The notes beneath the pieces were generated by a model. That model searched no databases, was not told the DNA's origin, and worked only from the letters and a program-made list of their open reading frames with translations. A program made the translations under genes and the position numbers. This document shows positions 25,847 to 34,593 of a stretch of DNA of 64,000 nt, piece by piece (position 1 is the first letter of the stretch; every line of letters begins with the position of its first letter). The DNA is from Aliiruegeria sabulilitoris (GTDB lineage Bacteria > Pseudomonadota > Alphaproteobacteria > Rhodobacterales > Rhodobacteraceae), in contig NZ_LOAS01000008.1 in NCBI RefSeq assembly GCF_001558155.1, positions 216,209 through 280,208 on the forward strand. The letters are read 5' to 3'.

Positions 25847-28161
25847 TGGCCGATCTAACCATTGCCATCGCCGGCAACCCGAATTGCGGCAAGACCACGC
25901 TTTTCAACGCGCTGACCGGCACGCATCAGCATGTGGGCAACTGGCCCGGCGTGACAGTCGAGAAGAAGGTCGGGGATTTCCGCCACAAGGACATTCATGT
26001 CGATCTCGTGGACCTTCCCGGTGTCTATTCGCTCAGCGTGGCGGGCGGTGCGACCTCGCTCGATGAGCGGCTGGCGCGGGACTATCTCGTCTCCGAAAAG
26101 CCCGATCTCGTCATCAACGTGCTCGACGCCTCCAACCTCGAGCGAAACCTCTATCTCACGGTGCAACTGCTGGAAATCGGCGGGCCGATGGTTGTGGCGC
26201 TCAACATGATGGACGTGGCCAAGGGCCGCCATATCGAGATCGATACCGCCAGGCTCTCCGAGCATCTCGGCTGCCCGGTTGTGCCGCTCGTGGCTGCTTG
26301 TGGCAACGGCGTGGAGGCGCTGGTGGATGTGGCCGTACAGGCGGCGCAGGAAGGCAAGACGCCCTCCGGCGACGTCGAATTCGGGCCGGAGCTGGAAAAA
26401 GCCATCGCGCATCTGTTGCCGGCAATTGCCAGCTCCATCGAGAATGCTGACCCGCGCTGGCTGGCGATCAAGCACCTCGAAGGCGACGAACTTTGCCCCG
26501 CCATGACCGACCCGGCGCTGCAGGTACCCGTTGCCCAGGCGCGAGCCGATCTGGAAGAGGCGGTCGAAATGGACGCCGACACGGCGATTGCCTGTGGCCG
26601 CTACGATTTCGTCACCCGCATCGCCGCCGACAGCATGCGCAAGACGACCGAGCTGACCCGAACCATGTCGGACCGGCTCGACCGGATCGTTCTCAGCCGC
26701 GCCGCAGGCATCCCACTGTTCCTGCTGGTGATATACCTGATGTTCATGTTCACCATTAACATCGGCGGCGCATTCATTGATTTCTTTGACATTTTAGCAG
26801 GAACGCTCCTGGTGGAAGCGCCCGCTGCGCTGTTCGCCGCCATTGGCCTGCCGGACTGGCTCAACACGCTGCTGAGCACCGGCATCGGCGGTGGCATCCA
26901 GACGGTGGCGACTTTCATTCCCATCGTCGGCTTCCTGTTCCTGTTCCTCTCCGTGCTGGAGGATTCCGGCTACATGGCCCGCGCGGCCTTTGTCATGGAC
27001 CGCTTCATGCGGATGATCGGCCTGCCGGGAAAAAGTTTCGTGCCGCTAATCGTCGGCTTTGGCTGCAACGTGCCGGCGATCATGGCGACGCGCACGCTCG
27101 AAAACCAGCGCGACCGCACGCTGACGATCATGATGACGCCTTTCATGTCCTGCGGCGCGCGCCTGCCCGTCTATGCCCTCTTCGCCGCCGCCTTCTTCCC
27201 CACCGGCGGGCAGAACCTCGTTTTCGCGCTCTACCTGATCGGGCTGGGCGCGGCTGTCGGCACCGGGTTGCTTTTGAAAAAAACTTTGCTTCAGGGCGAA
27301 ACCGCGCCCTTCGTGATGGAGCTGCCGCCCTATCACCTGCCCACCCTGCGCGGGCTGCTGCTGCGCACATGGGAGCGGCTGAAAACCTTCATCATCGATG
27401 CCGGCCGGGTGATCGTGGCCATGGTACTGGTGCTGACCTTCCTCAATTCCTGGGGCATGGATGGAAGCTTCGGCAACGAGGACAGCGACAATTCCGTGCT
27501 CTCCGAGATCGGACGCAGTTTGACGCCGGTTTTCGGGCCGATGGGGCTCGAGGAAGACAACTGGCCGGCGACAGTCGGCATCTTCACCGGCATTCTCGCC
27601 AAGGAAGCCGTGGTCGGTACGCTGAACACGCTCTACGCAGGGCTGTCGGAAGAGGCACCGGAAGAGGAGCCCTTCTCGCTCGGCGCGGGTGTGGCCGAGG
27701 CTTTCGGCACCATCGGGCCGAACCTGCGCAATGCGTTCGGCATGGCGACGGACCCGCTGGGCCTCGATGTCGGCTCCATCGACAACCCGGAACTGGCCGC
27801 CGAGGAACAGCAGGTCGCCGTCGGCACGTTCGGCACCATGGTCAACCTGTTCGACGGCAAGATCGGCGCCTTCGCCTATCTGCTGATGGTGCTGCTCTAC
27901 ATGCCCTGCGCGGCGACGATTGGGGCGATCTGGCGGGAAACCAACCTTGGCTGGACCGTGTTTGCCGGTCTCTGGACACTCGCGCTCGGCTACGGTTCTG
28001 CGGTTTTCTTCTACCAACTCGCCAGTTACGGCGCCCATCCCGTCGCGTCGATGCTGTGGATCGGCGGCATCGTTTTGGCCTTTGCCGGATTCTTCCTGCT
28101 ATTGCGGTGGATCGGCAAGCGGGACCAGGACAACAGCGTGCCCGTCACGATCGCGGAATAG
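25846..28161 (+). CDS. feoB: Ferrous iron transporter FeoB
   Basis: A 771-residue inner-membrane GTP-driven Fe(II) importer of normal length. The N-terminal G domain has G1 GNPNCGKT (near residue 10), G3 DLPG in LVDLPGVYSL and G4 NMMD, then a helical guanine-dissociation-inhibitor region to about residue 275. The membrane part carries two Gate-type halves with the conserved VGFGCNVPAIMATR and MTPFMSCGARLPVYALF Cys/Met motifs and FTGILAKEAVVGTLN. It is followed 8 bp later by feoC. It works with FeoA and FeoC in low-oxygen iron uptake, consistent with the FNR-type box upstream. Confidence 0.98.
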   Translation: MADLTIAIAGNPNCGKTTLFNALTGTHQHVGNWPGVTVEKKVGDFRHKDIHVDLVDLPGVYSLSVAGGATSLDERLARDYLVSEKPDLVINVLDASNLERNLYLTVQLLEIGGPMVVALNMMDVAKGRHIEIDTARLSEHLGCPVVPLVAACGNGVEALVDVAVQAAQEGKTPSGDVEFGPELEKAIAHLLPAIASSIENADPRWLAIKHLEGDELCPAMTDPALQVPVAQARADLEEAVEMDADTAIACGRYDFVTRIAADSMRKTTELTRTMSDRLDRIVLSRAAGIPLFLLVIYLMFMFTINIGGAFIDFFDILAGTLLVEAPAALFAAIGLPDWLNTLLSTGIGGGIQTVATFIPIVGFLFLFLSVLEDSGYMARAAFVMDRFMRMIGLPGKSFVPLIVGFGCNVPAIMATRTLENQRDRTLTIMMTPFMSCGARLPVYALFAAAFFPTGGQNLVFALYLIGLGAAVGTGLLLKKTLLQGETAPFVMELPPYHLPTLRGLLLRTWERLKTFIIDAGRVIVAMVLVLTFLNSWGMDGSFGNEDSDNSVLSEIGRSLTPVFGPMGLEEDNWPATVGIFTGILAKEAVVGTLNTLYAGLSEEAPEEEPFSLGAGVAEAFGTIGPNLRNAFGMATDPLGLDVGSIDNPELAAEEQQVAVGTFGTMVNLFDGKIGAFAYLLMVLLYMPCAATIGAIWRETNLGWTVFAGLWTLALGYGSAVFFYQLASYGAHPVASMLWIGGIVLAFAGFFLLLRWIGKRDQDNSVPVTIAE

Positions 28162-28169
28162 GTAACCCC

Positions 28170-28427
28170 ATGATGTTGATGGAAATCCGGGCCTACCTGA
28201 AACTGCACGGCTCGGCGAATATTCTCGACCTGTCCAACCATTTCCGCGTGTCGCCGGACGCGCTGCGCGGGATGCTCCAACACTGGATCGCCAAGGGCGA
28301 GGTCGTCCGCCACGATTTCTCCGGCAGTTGCGGCGACTGCCACAGCTCCGGCCATTGCTCCGGCTGCGGGACCGCGGCGAGTTTCGAGGTCTACGAATGG
28401 CATGAGGTGGTACGGCGGGCGGTCTGA
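28170..28427 (+). CDS. feoC: FeoC-like Fe-S winged-helix protein
   Basis: An 85-residue protein: MMLMEIRAYLKLHGSANILDLSNHFRVSPDALRGMLQHWIAKGEVVRH is a winged helix, and SCGDCHSSGHCSGCG provides four clustered cysteines like those of FeoC proteins that bind an oxygen-sensitive [4Fe-4S] cluster. It lies 8 bp after feoB. The frame is open far upstream inside feoB, but the ATG at 28170 is the sensible start (MML with ATGs repeated at 28173 and 28179). It probably protects or regulates FeoB according to oxygen and iron. Confidence 0.9.
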   Translation: MMLMEIRAYLKLHGSANILDLSNHFRVSPDALRGMLQHWIAKGEVVRHDFSGSCGDCHSSGHCSGCGTAASFEVYEWHEVVRRAV

Positions 28428-28508
28428 CCGACGCTTGCCACCGGATCTGCCGCGCGCTTCGCCTTGGGAAACCAGGCGTCTCGACGATCGTAATATTTCT
28501 TCATCTCC

Positions 28509-28526
28509 CTGTCACATGCCCGTTAC
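28509..28526 (+). promoter_or_regulatory. Pho-box-like direct repeat upstream of the PhoX-like gene
   Basis: CTGTCAC (28509-28515), four bases, CCGTTAC (28520-28526), compared with the PhoB consensus of two CTGTCAT units four bases apart. The first unit matches 6 of 7 and the second 4 of 7. It lies 74 bp before the start at 28600. Plausible but weak in the second half. Confidence 0.4.
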
Positions 28527-28599
28527 CCGGCTCTGCTCAATGGGGCCCAGCGCGACTTGGCAGCGATGTTGCCGCCGAATCCAGCCAACGGAGACATAC

Positions 28600-30156
28600 A
28601 TGAAAACGTCCATTGCCTCTGCTCTTCTTCTGACGAGCGCCCTGACCGCCCCGGCCTTTGCCGAAAGCCTGACCCGCGTGGCCACCGTCCCGCTTGGCGG
28701 CGAAATCACCGGAATGTTTCAGCAGGGCGACGACCTGTTCTTCAACGTCCAGCACCCCGCTGACGACATCGGCACCGCGTTCGCCAAGGCAACCGTGGGC
28801 GTCATCGCCAATGCCGATTTCGCCGCTGGCGAGCTTGCCGTGCCCGAAGGCGACGAGATGAAAGTCGTCAAGTCCACCCTCGGCGCGTACCAGGTCCTGG
28901 TCCAGGAAGGCGATTTCGGCAAGATCGGCCACATCGCGGGCGCCGGCGGCGAGATCAAGGTGTCCAACGACCCCGACTTCAACGCCTATGTCGCCACCGG
29001 CGACGCCGAAGGATACCTCTTCACCAACTGGGAAGACCGCCCCGGCGGCATGTCCCGCGTCAAGCTGATGCGCGCCGCGGATGGCACCTATTCGGTCGAC
29101 GAAGCCGATGCGATGATGATCGACTTCTCCGCCGTTCAGGGCACCTGGGTCAACTGCTTCGGCACGCTGTCACCGTGGTCCACCCCGCTGACCTCCGAAG
29201 AGCTCTATTTCGACGACACCGCCGACTGGAACAACCCGGACTACAAGTATATCGACGGCGTCGAGGACCTTGCCGCCTATGTCGGTGCCTGGCCGAACCC
29301 CTACCGCTACGGCTACATCGTCGAGATCACCGATCCCGCCGGCAGCGCCACACCGGTAAAGCACTTCTCCATGGGCCGCTACAGCCACGAAAACTCGGTC
29401 GTCATGCCCGACGACAAGACCGTGTACCTCTCCGATGACGGCACCAATGTGGTCTTCTACAAGTTCGTCGCCGACGCGGCAGGCGACCTCTCGGCCGGCA
29501 CGCTCTACGCCGCGAAGATGACCCAGTCCGCCGAGTCCGGCGCCGATGCCGCCACCACCGGTTTCGATGTCGAGTGGATCGAGTTGGCCTCCGGCAACAA
29601 TGCCGAAATCGAAGGCTGGATCGCCGAGTATGACGGCATCACCACGGACGACTACATGGCCGACGCCACCGCCTACATCTCCGATGAGGATGTTGCCGCC
29701 TGGGCCGCCGGAGAGGCCGCCGACAACCGCGTTGCCTTCCTCGAAAGCCGCAAGGCCGCGAGCGCCAAGGGGGCGACCGCCGAATTCCGCAAGATGGAAG
29801 GCGTGAACATCAACTATGCCGCGGCCAAGGATGGCTCGGTTCCGTTCATGTACATGGCGATGTCGGAAGTGGCCAAGGGCATGTCGGACGCCGAGGGCGA
29901 CATCCAGGTGTCCGAGGTCAAGTGTGGCGTTGTCTACGAGTTCCCGCTCGAAGCCGACTACAACACGACGAAAATGGTCCCGGTCGTCGCTGGTGGCGCC
30001 TATGACAAGAACGCCGAGGCCAATGCCTGCAACGTGGACGCCATCTCCAACCCGGACAACCTGCTGGTGCTGTCCAATGGCGACGTGCTGATCGGCGAAG
30101 ACACCGGCGCGCACGAGAACAACGCCATGTGGCTGTGGAGCAAAGGCGCGATGTAA
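28600..30156 (+). CDS. PhoX-family (DUF839) secreted phosphatase-like protein
   Basis: A 518-residue protein with a Sec signal peptide (about 21 residues, cleaved after AFA) and a beta-propeller-type PhoX domain. Motifs of the family are WVNCFGTLSPWSTPLTSEE (Cys and Glu positions that in PhoX bind iron and calcium, as I recall), GRYSHENSVV with its Glu, and NPDNLLVLSNGDVLIGED near the C-terminus. Classic PhoX is exported by Tat and has an RRR-type signal; this one has a Sec signal, so metal loading may differ. It is followed by a two-haem protein that also has a signal peptide, separated by a stem-loop. It may hydrolyse phosphate esters or be a related propeller with another role. The Pho-box-like site supports a phosphate link weakly. 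Confidence 0.85.
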   Translation: MKTSIASALLLTSALTAPAFAESLTRVATVPLGGEITGMFQQGDDLFFNVQHPADDIGTAFAKATVGVIANADFAAGELAVPEGDEMKVVKSTLGAYQVLVQEGDFGKIGHIAGAGGEIKVSNDPDFNAYVATGDAEGYLFTNWEDRPGGMSRVKLMRAADGTYSVDEADAMMIDFSAVQGTWVNCFGTLSPWSTPLTSEELYFDDTADWNNPDYKYIDGVEDLAAYVGAWPNPYRYGYIVEITDPAGSATPVKHFSMGRYSHENSVVMPDDKTVYLSDDGTNVVFYKFVADAAGDLSAGTLYAAKMTQSAESGADAATTGFDVEWIELASGNNAEIEGWIAEYDGITTDDYMADATAYISDEDVAAWAAGEAADNRVAFLESRKAASAKGATAEFRKMEGVNINYAAAKDGSVPFMYMAMSEVAKGMSDAEGDIQVSEVKCGVVYEFPLEADYNTTKMVPVVAGGAYDKNAEANACNVDAISNPDNLLVLSNGDVLIGEDTGAHENNAMWLWSKGAM

Positions 30157-30186
30157 TCGCCCCTTTCGAACGGAAATGACGACATT

Positions 30187-30212
30187 GGAGGGCGGGGGAA
30201 ACCCTGCCCTCC
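30187..30212 (+). terminator. Stem-loop between the PhoX-like gene and the two-haem gene
   Basis: A 7-bp perfect stem (30187-30193 with 30206-30212) with a further G/C extension inward and no T tail. It probably stabilises the upstream mRNA or attenuates, rather than stopping transcription. Confidence 0.5.
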
Positions 30213-30231
30213 CTGCCTTACGGAGACCACG

Positions 30232-31845
30232 ATGAAACGCGCGCCCCTGCTCCCCCTTTTCTTGCTGATGCCGCTGGCGGCCATCGCCGAAGACCTTTCC
30301 GGGCTCGGCGAGAGCGACCTGATGCAGCGCCGACCGCGCTCGCAGGATGTCGCCGCCGCCGGTCGCATCTACAACCCCGAAGCACCGGTTCCACCGCAGT
30401 GCTACACCCGGATCGAGGGGCGCCATAACCCCTGCTATGTCTGCCACCAGGGTAATGACGACCGGACCCGGACCAATTTCATGCAGGATGGCGACCTGCA
30501 GGCCGAATATGCCTTCTCGGAGGCGGGGCTGACCAACCACCACGTGAACCTCTTCGTGGACCGCTCCGCCGACGTGGCCGCGATCTCCGATGCGGAAATC
30601 CTCGACTGGACCCGTAGCGACAATTACTCGGATCTCAGCGACCGCCTGGAGGCCGCGGGCTTCGAGGGCTGGATCCCCGATCTCGCGGGTTACGAGAACG
30701 CGGCCGAGGCTTTCGACGCGTACGGGCTGGCGCGCGACGGCTCGTGGTGGGTCGCTTTCAACTACAAGCCGCAGCCGTCGACCTTCTGGCCCACGAACGG
30801 CTCCACCGACGACGTGCTGATACGCCTGCCCGCGCCTTTCTACACGACCCAGACCGGCGTTGAGAGTCGCGACGTCTATTTCGCCAATCTCGCGCTGTTG
30901 GAAATGACCTTTCAGGATCTCGACCGCGTCTCGCTTCCGCCCGTGGATGAAACCGTGATTGGCGTGGATATCGACGGCGACGGCGCGCTTGGCATAGCGA
31001 CCGAGATCGACCGTCGGGAAACCTATCTCGGCGCGGCCAGCGCTGAGCCGGTCATCCGCATGAATTATCCCGAACGGACGGATTTCCTGCATTCGGTCCG
31101 CTATGTTGGTATAAACGAGGATGGCTCGATCAAACCGGCGCGGCGGATGAAGGAGCTGCGCTACATGGTCAAGTCGCGCCAGTTCTCCATCGCGGCGCTG
31201 GCCTCGCGCTATGGCAACGAGATCCAGGAAAAGCTCGACGAGAACCTGCCCCGCTATATCGATCTCGGCGACCGGGGCATGGATAACGGCATGGGCTGGA
31301 CGCTGCTGGCATGGATCGAGGATGAAGACGGCACGCTCCGCCGGCAGACCAACGAGGAGACCTTCTTTTGCCGCGGCTGCCACACCTCCGCCGGTGCAAA
31401 TATCGACCAGACCTGGGCCTTCCCGCGCAAGATGACGGGAGCGGCGGGCTGGGGCTATATCGACCTCAGGAGCCAGAAGGACGTGCCCAATATCGGCGAG
31501 CAGATAGGCGAGATCGCGCTCTACCTGCAACGCGCGGGTGGCGGGGACGAGTTCCGCTCCAATACCGAGGTGCGCGAACGCTGGTTCAAGCAGGATGGCA
31601 GCATCGACTTGGAAGCGATGGCGGGAAAGAGCGTCTACGAGTTGATCACGCCCTCGCGCGAACGCGCGTTGATGCTCAACAAGGCTTACCGCGTTCTGGT
31701 CGCGGAGCAGAGCTTCCTGTTCGGCCGCGATGCCACGGTGACGCCGCCGGTCAACGTGCATGCCCGGATCGACGAGGCCACCGCCCCGACGCTGCCGCCG
31801 GAACATCGCTACTCGCACGACATCCGGCTGAATTGGACCGAGTGA
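30232..31845 (+). CDS. Periplasmic two-haem c-type cytochrome protein, partner of the PhoX-like protein
   Basis: A 537-residue exported protein: signal peptide about 19 residues (MKRAPLLPLFLLMPLAAIA), then two CxxCH haem sites, CYVCH at 68-72 and CRGCH at 380-384. The rest has no domain I recognise: a long middle with FWPTNGSTDDVLIRLPAPF, VIGVDIDGDGALGI (calcium-loop-like DIDGDGALG), and ELRYMVKSRQFSIAALASRYGNEIQEKLDENLPRYIDLGDRGMDNGMGWTLL near the second haem. It follows the PhoX-like gene by 76 bp on the same strand, so co-expression is likely. A small cytochrome c is encoded convergently just after. It is probably an electron-transfer or redox partner in the periplasm; its function is unknown to me. 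Confidence 0.85.
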   Translation: MKRAPLLPLFLLMPLAAIAEDLSGLGESDLMQRRPRSQDVAAAGRIYNPEAPVPPQCYTRIEGRHNPCYVCHQGNDDRTRTNFMQDGDLQAEYAFSEAGLTNHHVNLFVDRSADVAAISDAEILDWTRSDNYSDLSDRLEAAGFEGWIPDLAGYENAAEAFDAYGLARDGSWWVAFNYKPQPSTFWPTNGSTDDVLIRLPAPFYTTQTGVESRDVYFANLALLEMTFQDLDRVSLPPVDETVIGVDIDGDGALGIATEIDRRETYLGAASAEPVIRMNYPERTDFLHSVRYVGINEDGSIKPARRMKELRYMVKSRQFSIAALASRYGNEIQEKLDENLPRYIDLGDRGMDNGMGWTLLAWIEDEDGTLRRQTNEETFFCRGCHTSAGANIDQTWAFPRKMTGAAGWGYIDLRSQKDVPNIGEQIGEIALYLQRAGGGDEFRSNTEVRERWFKQDGSIDLEAMAGKSVYELITPSRERALMLNKAYRVLVAEQSFLFGRDATVTPPVNVHARIDEATAPTLPPEHRYSHDIRLNWTE

Positions 31846-31860
31846 GCCGATGGCCCGGTC

Positions 31861-31880
31861 GGGCGGGGCGCGCCCTGCCC
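31861..31880. terminator. Near-perfect palindrome between convergent genes
   Basis: A 20-bp near-palindrome (GGGC, one mismatch, GGGCGC and the mirror half) lies between the convergent two-haem and cytochrome c genes. It is positioned to act in both directions; no T run follows on either side. Confidence 0.5.
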
Positions 31881-31890
31881 GGCCCGCGGA

Positions 31891-32169
31891 TCACGCGTTT
31901 TCGAGGTCCTTCAGATACGCCTGCAACGCCCGAATCTCGTCTTCGGTGAAATCGAATTCCGGCATCTGGTCAAATCCCGGCAGCGCACGGTCAAGCGCGC
32001 TGCGGTTGGCGCCCCGGATATCGGGCGCCGCATCATCGTCGCCCTCCGCATCCTCACCATGGCAGTCGACGCAATTCTCCGTGTAGAGCCATTTTCCGGA
32101 GGGAGCTTCCTGCGCCGTGAGCGCTCCGGCGGCGGAAAGAAGAAGCAGCGTCAGGGTCAATCGTCTCAT
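31891..32169 (-). CDS. Small periplasmic cytochrome c (class I)
   Basis: A 92-residue protein: signal peptide of about 19 residues (MRRLTLTLLLLSAAGALTA), single haem site CVDCH (33-37) in WLYTENCVDCHGEDAEG, and a likely distal Met in LPGFDQMPEFDFTEDEIRALQAYL. This matches small cytochrome c domains in which the sixth ligand is that Met. I chose ATG 32169 because the signal starts there; the open frame extends upstream. It is convergent with the two-haem gene, 45 bp apart, and divergent from the second TRAP operon. It could carry electrons to or from the two-haem protein; that is inference from adjacency. Confidence 0.88.
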   Translation of the reverse strand: MRRLTLTLLLLSAAGALTAQEAPSGKWLYTENCVDCHGEDAEGDDDAAPDIRGANRSALDRALPGFDQMPEFDFTEDEIRALQAYLKDLENA

Positions 32170-32431
32170 GCTCGGTTCCGTTGGGGCGGCGCGTTGTCCC
32201 CTTGTTACCGGCCGTATATGTGATTTTCGTGATGCCGCCCCGCAAAGCCGCCATGCGCGCAGCGGAACAGCGGACCTGCCGATTTTCACAATCTGTCGCA
32301 ATATCCTCGCCTGAAGCAGGTTTCTTGTCGTGCCGCCCCCCGGTTGGAGAGCCATTGTGTCGCGGAAACCGGATGACCGGCTTGCGGATCGCAAACGGTT
32401 TCGGCATGTGGCTGACGACAAGGAGAAACGG

Positions 32432-32929
32432 ATGACCGTCCTTACGACAAGCGCCGCACGGATACACTCCCTCACCCGCCGTATCTGCCAGTTCCTGCTC
32501 GGTTTGGTCTTTGTCGGCCAGATGACCGTGGTCATCCTTCGCTATGTCTTTGGCGTGGGGTTCATCGAGTTGCAGGACGCCATCGCCTACAGCTTCGCCG
32601 CGCTGGTGGTTCTGGGCCTGCCGGTGGCGCTGGTGCTCGATTCCCATGTGCGGGTCGATGTCATCCGCACGCGCCAGTCCAAGGCCACAAAGAAATGGTT
32701 CGACCGTTTCGGCACCGTCTTCTTCCTGATCCCCGTCTTCGGGCTGACTATCTGGTGGGTCTGGCCCGATATCGCCTTTTCCTGGTCGATCCGTGAGCGC
32801 TCCGTGGAAACGGGCGGCCTGCCGGGGCTCTACCTGGTCAAGACGACGCTGCCCCTCGCCTGCGCCCTTATGATCCTGCAAGGCATCGCGGGCTTCGTTG
32901 CCTCTTTCGAAAGACCCAAAGATGATTGA
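32432..32929 (+). CDS. dctQ: TRAP transporter small permease (second system)
   Basis: A 165-residue membrane protein with four hydrophobic helices, including LVFVGQMTVVILRYVFGVGFIELQDAIAYSF and LVLDSHVRVDVIRTRQS, the family's H-V-x-V-D motif. It belongs to the DctQ subfamily paired with long DctM proteins. The start ATG 32432 follows AGGAGAAA. Its 3' end overlaps the large-permease gene by 8 bp, so the two are coupled. It opens an operon dctQ-dctM-dctP-dctP. Confidence 0.92.
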   Translation: MTVLTTSAARIHSLTRRICQFLLGLVFVGQMTVVILRYVFGVGFIELQDAIAYSFAALVVLGLPVALVLDSHVRVDVIRTRQSKATKKWFDRFGTVFFLIPVFGLTIWWVWPDIAFSWSIRERSVETGGLPGLYLVKTTLPLACALMILQGIAGFVASFERPKDD

Positions 32930-34538
32930 GCATTTCTGGCTGATCGTTCTCGGCCTGAGCCTGCTGGGCGGCATTCTTTCGGGCATTCCCGTCATGCTTA
33001 TCCTGTCGGGCGTGCCGGTGGCTGTGTCTTTCATCGCCGCCGCATTCGGGGCTTTCGACCTGAGCTTCCTGCAGGCCTATCCGCAACGCGCCTTCGGCGT
33101 GATGCAGAACTCGCTGCTGGTCGCGGTGCCGCTCTTCGTGCTCATGGGCGTACTGCTGGAACGGTCGCGCGTGGCCGAACGCACGCTGATGCAGGTCAGC
33201 CGCCTGCTGGGTGGCAGCCCGCGAGCGCTGGCGCTCTCTGTGCTCATGATTTCCACGCTGATCGCCGCCTCGACCGGCATCATCGGCGCCACCATCGTCA
33301 TGCTCGGGCTGATCAGCCTGCCGGCGATGCGCCAGGTCGGCGTGCCCGACAGCACCGCGAGCGGCTTGATCTGCGCCTCCGGAACGCTGGGGCAGATCAT
33401 CCCCCCCTCCATCGTCCTGATCCTGCTGGGCGATCAGGTCTCCAACGCCTATCTGGACGCGCAACAACGCGCGGGCAATTTCGCCCCCGATGCCGTCACC
33501 GTGGGCGATCTTTTCGCCGGGGCCCTGTTGCCCGGCCTGCTGCTGGTGGCGCTTTACGGACTGTTCGTTACGGTCCGCCTCGCCCGCACACCGGCAAAGA
33601 CAAACGTGGTAACCGACCCGATCGGCCCGTGGGAATTCGTCCGCGAAGTCCTGCCCCCCATCCTGCTCATCCTCGCCGTGCTTGGCTCGATCCTGGCCGG
33701 CGTCGCGACCCCGACGGAGGCCGCGGCCATCGGCGTGGCGGGTACGCTGCTGATCACCGCAGCGCGCGTCAGCGCCGCCCGCGACACGGACTCCTTGCCC
33801 GGTGGCACTCAGGCGCATGCCCCCGGCGAACGCCGCAGCCCGGCCTGGCTCCGTCATGTCATGACGGTAACGGCAGTGGTCGGCTTCGGCCTCGTGGCGC
33901 TCCGCCTTTCCGGTGTCGGCCGCATCAACCTCAACGCCGCCGAGATCAGCCTCTCGGGCGGCTCGCTGCTGGCGCTGGCAATGACCGTCCTGCTGGTGGC
34001 CGGCCTGATCATTTCGGTCGTCGTACTGACCCGCGCCGGCGTCTTCGGCGACGCGCTCGCACAGGCAGCCCGGATCTCGGCGATGATCTTCGGGATCATC
34101 CTCGCCGCCTCCATGCTGTCGCTCGTCTTCCGCGGTTTCGGCGGTGACGAATGGGTGCATGACCTGCTGAGCAACCTGCCCGGCGACCACACCACCATGC
34201 TGCTCTTCACCCTCCTGGTGATCTTCATCATGGGCTTCATCCTCGAATTCATCGAGATCGTCTTCATCGTGATCCCGCTGGTCGGCCCGATCCTTCTGCA
34301 GGATATCGACCCGGTCTGGTTCGCCGTCCTGGTGGCGCTGAACCTGCAGACCTCGTTCCTGACACCGCCCTTCGGCTTCGCGCTGTTCTACTACCGCTCT
34401 GCGGCGCCGGAAGAGATCAAGACAACAACAATCTACAAGGCCGTCATACCCTTCGTGCTGATCCAGGTGATCACGCTCGGAGTGGTGTTCCTTTGGCCAC
34501 CACTTGCGACATGGCTGCCGCAGGTATTGTTTGGATGA
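32922..34538 (+). CDS. dctM: TRAP transporter large permease (second system, long form)
   Basis: A 538-residue permease, about 100 residues longer than the first DctM (437). The extra length is an insert of two or three helices plus a hydrophilic linker (about residues 285-345, RDTDSLPGGTQAHAPGERR then LRHVMTVTAVVGFGLVALRLSG). Conserved parts: VAVPLFVLMGVLLERS, STGIIGATIVMLGLISLPAMRQVG, GTLGQIIPPSIVLILLGDQ, and the late FLTPPFGFALFYYRS. Long DctM proteins with this insert go with mannitol/2-oxoacid-type TRAP systems. ATG 32922 overlaps dctQ. Two binding-protein genes follow. Confidence 0.93.
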   Translation: MIEHFWLIVLGLSLLGGILSGIPVMLILSGVPVAVSFIAAAFGAFDLSFLQAYPQRAFGVMQNSLLVAVPLFVLMGVLLERSRVAERTLMQVSRLLGGSPRALALSVLMISTLIAASTGIIGATIVMLGLISLPAMRQVGVPDSTASGLICASGTLGQIIPPSIVLILLGDQVSNAYLDAQQRAGNFAPDAVTVGDLFAGALLPGLLLVALYGLFVTVRLARTPAKTNVVTDPIGPWEFVREVLPPILLILAVLGSILAGVATPTEAAAIGVAGTLLITAARVSAARDTDSLPGGTQAHAPGERRSPAWLRHVMTVTAVVGFGLVALRLSGVGRINLNAAEISLSGGSLLALAMTVLLVAGLIISVVVLTRAGVFGDALAQAARISAMIFGIILAASMLSLVFRGFGGDEWVHDLLSNLPGDHTTMLLFTLLVIFIMGFILEFIEIVFIVIPLVGPILLQDIDPVWFAVLVALNLQTSFLTPPFGFALFYYRSAAPEEIKTTTIYKAVIPFVLIQVITLGVVFLWPPLATWLPQVLFG

Positions 34539-34593
34539 CCCGGAAATGCGCAAACCGGAACGGGGTGAGGAGCCCCTCATTGGGAGATAGAAG

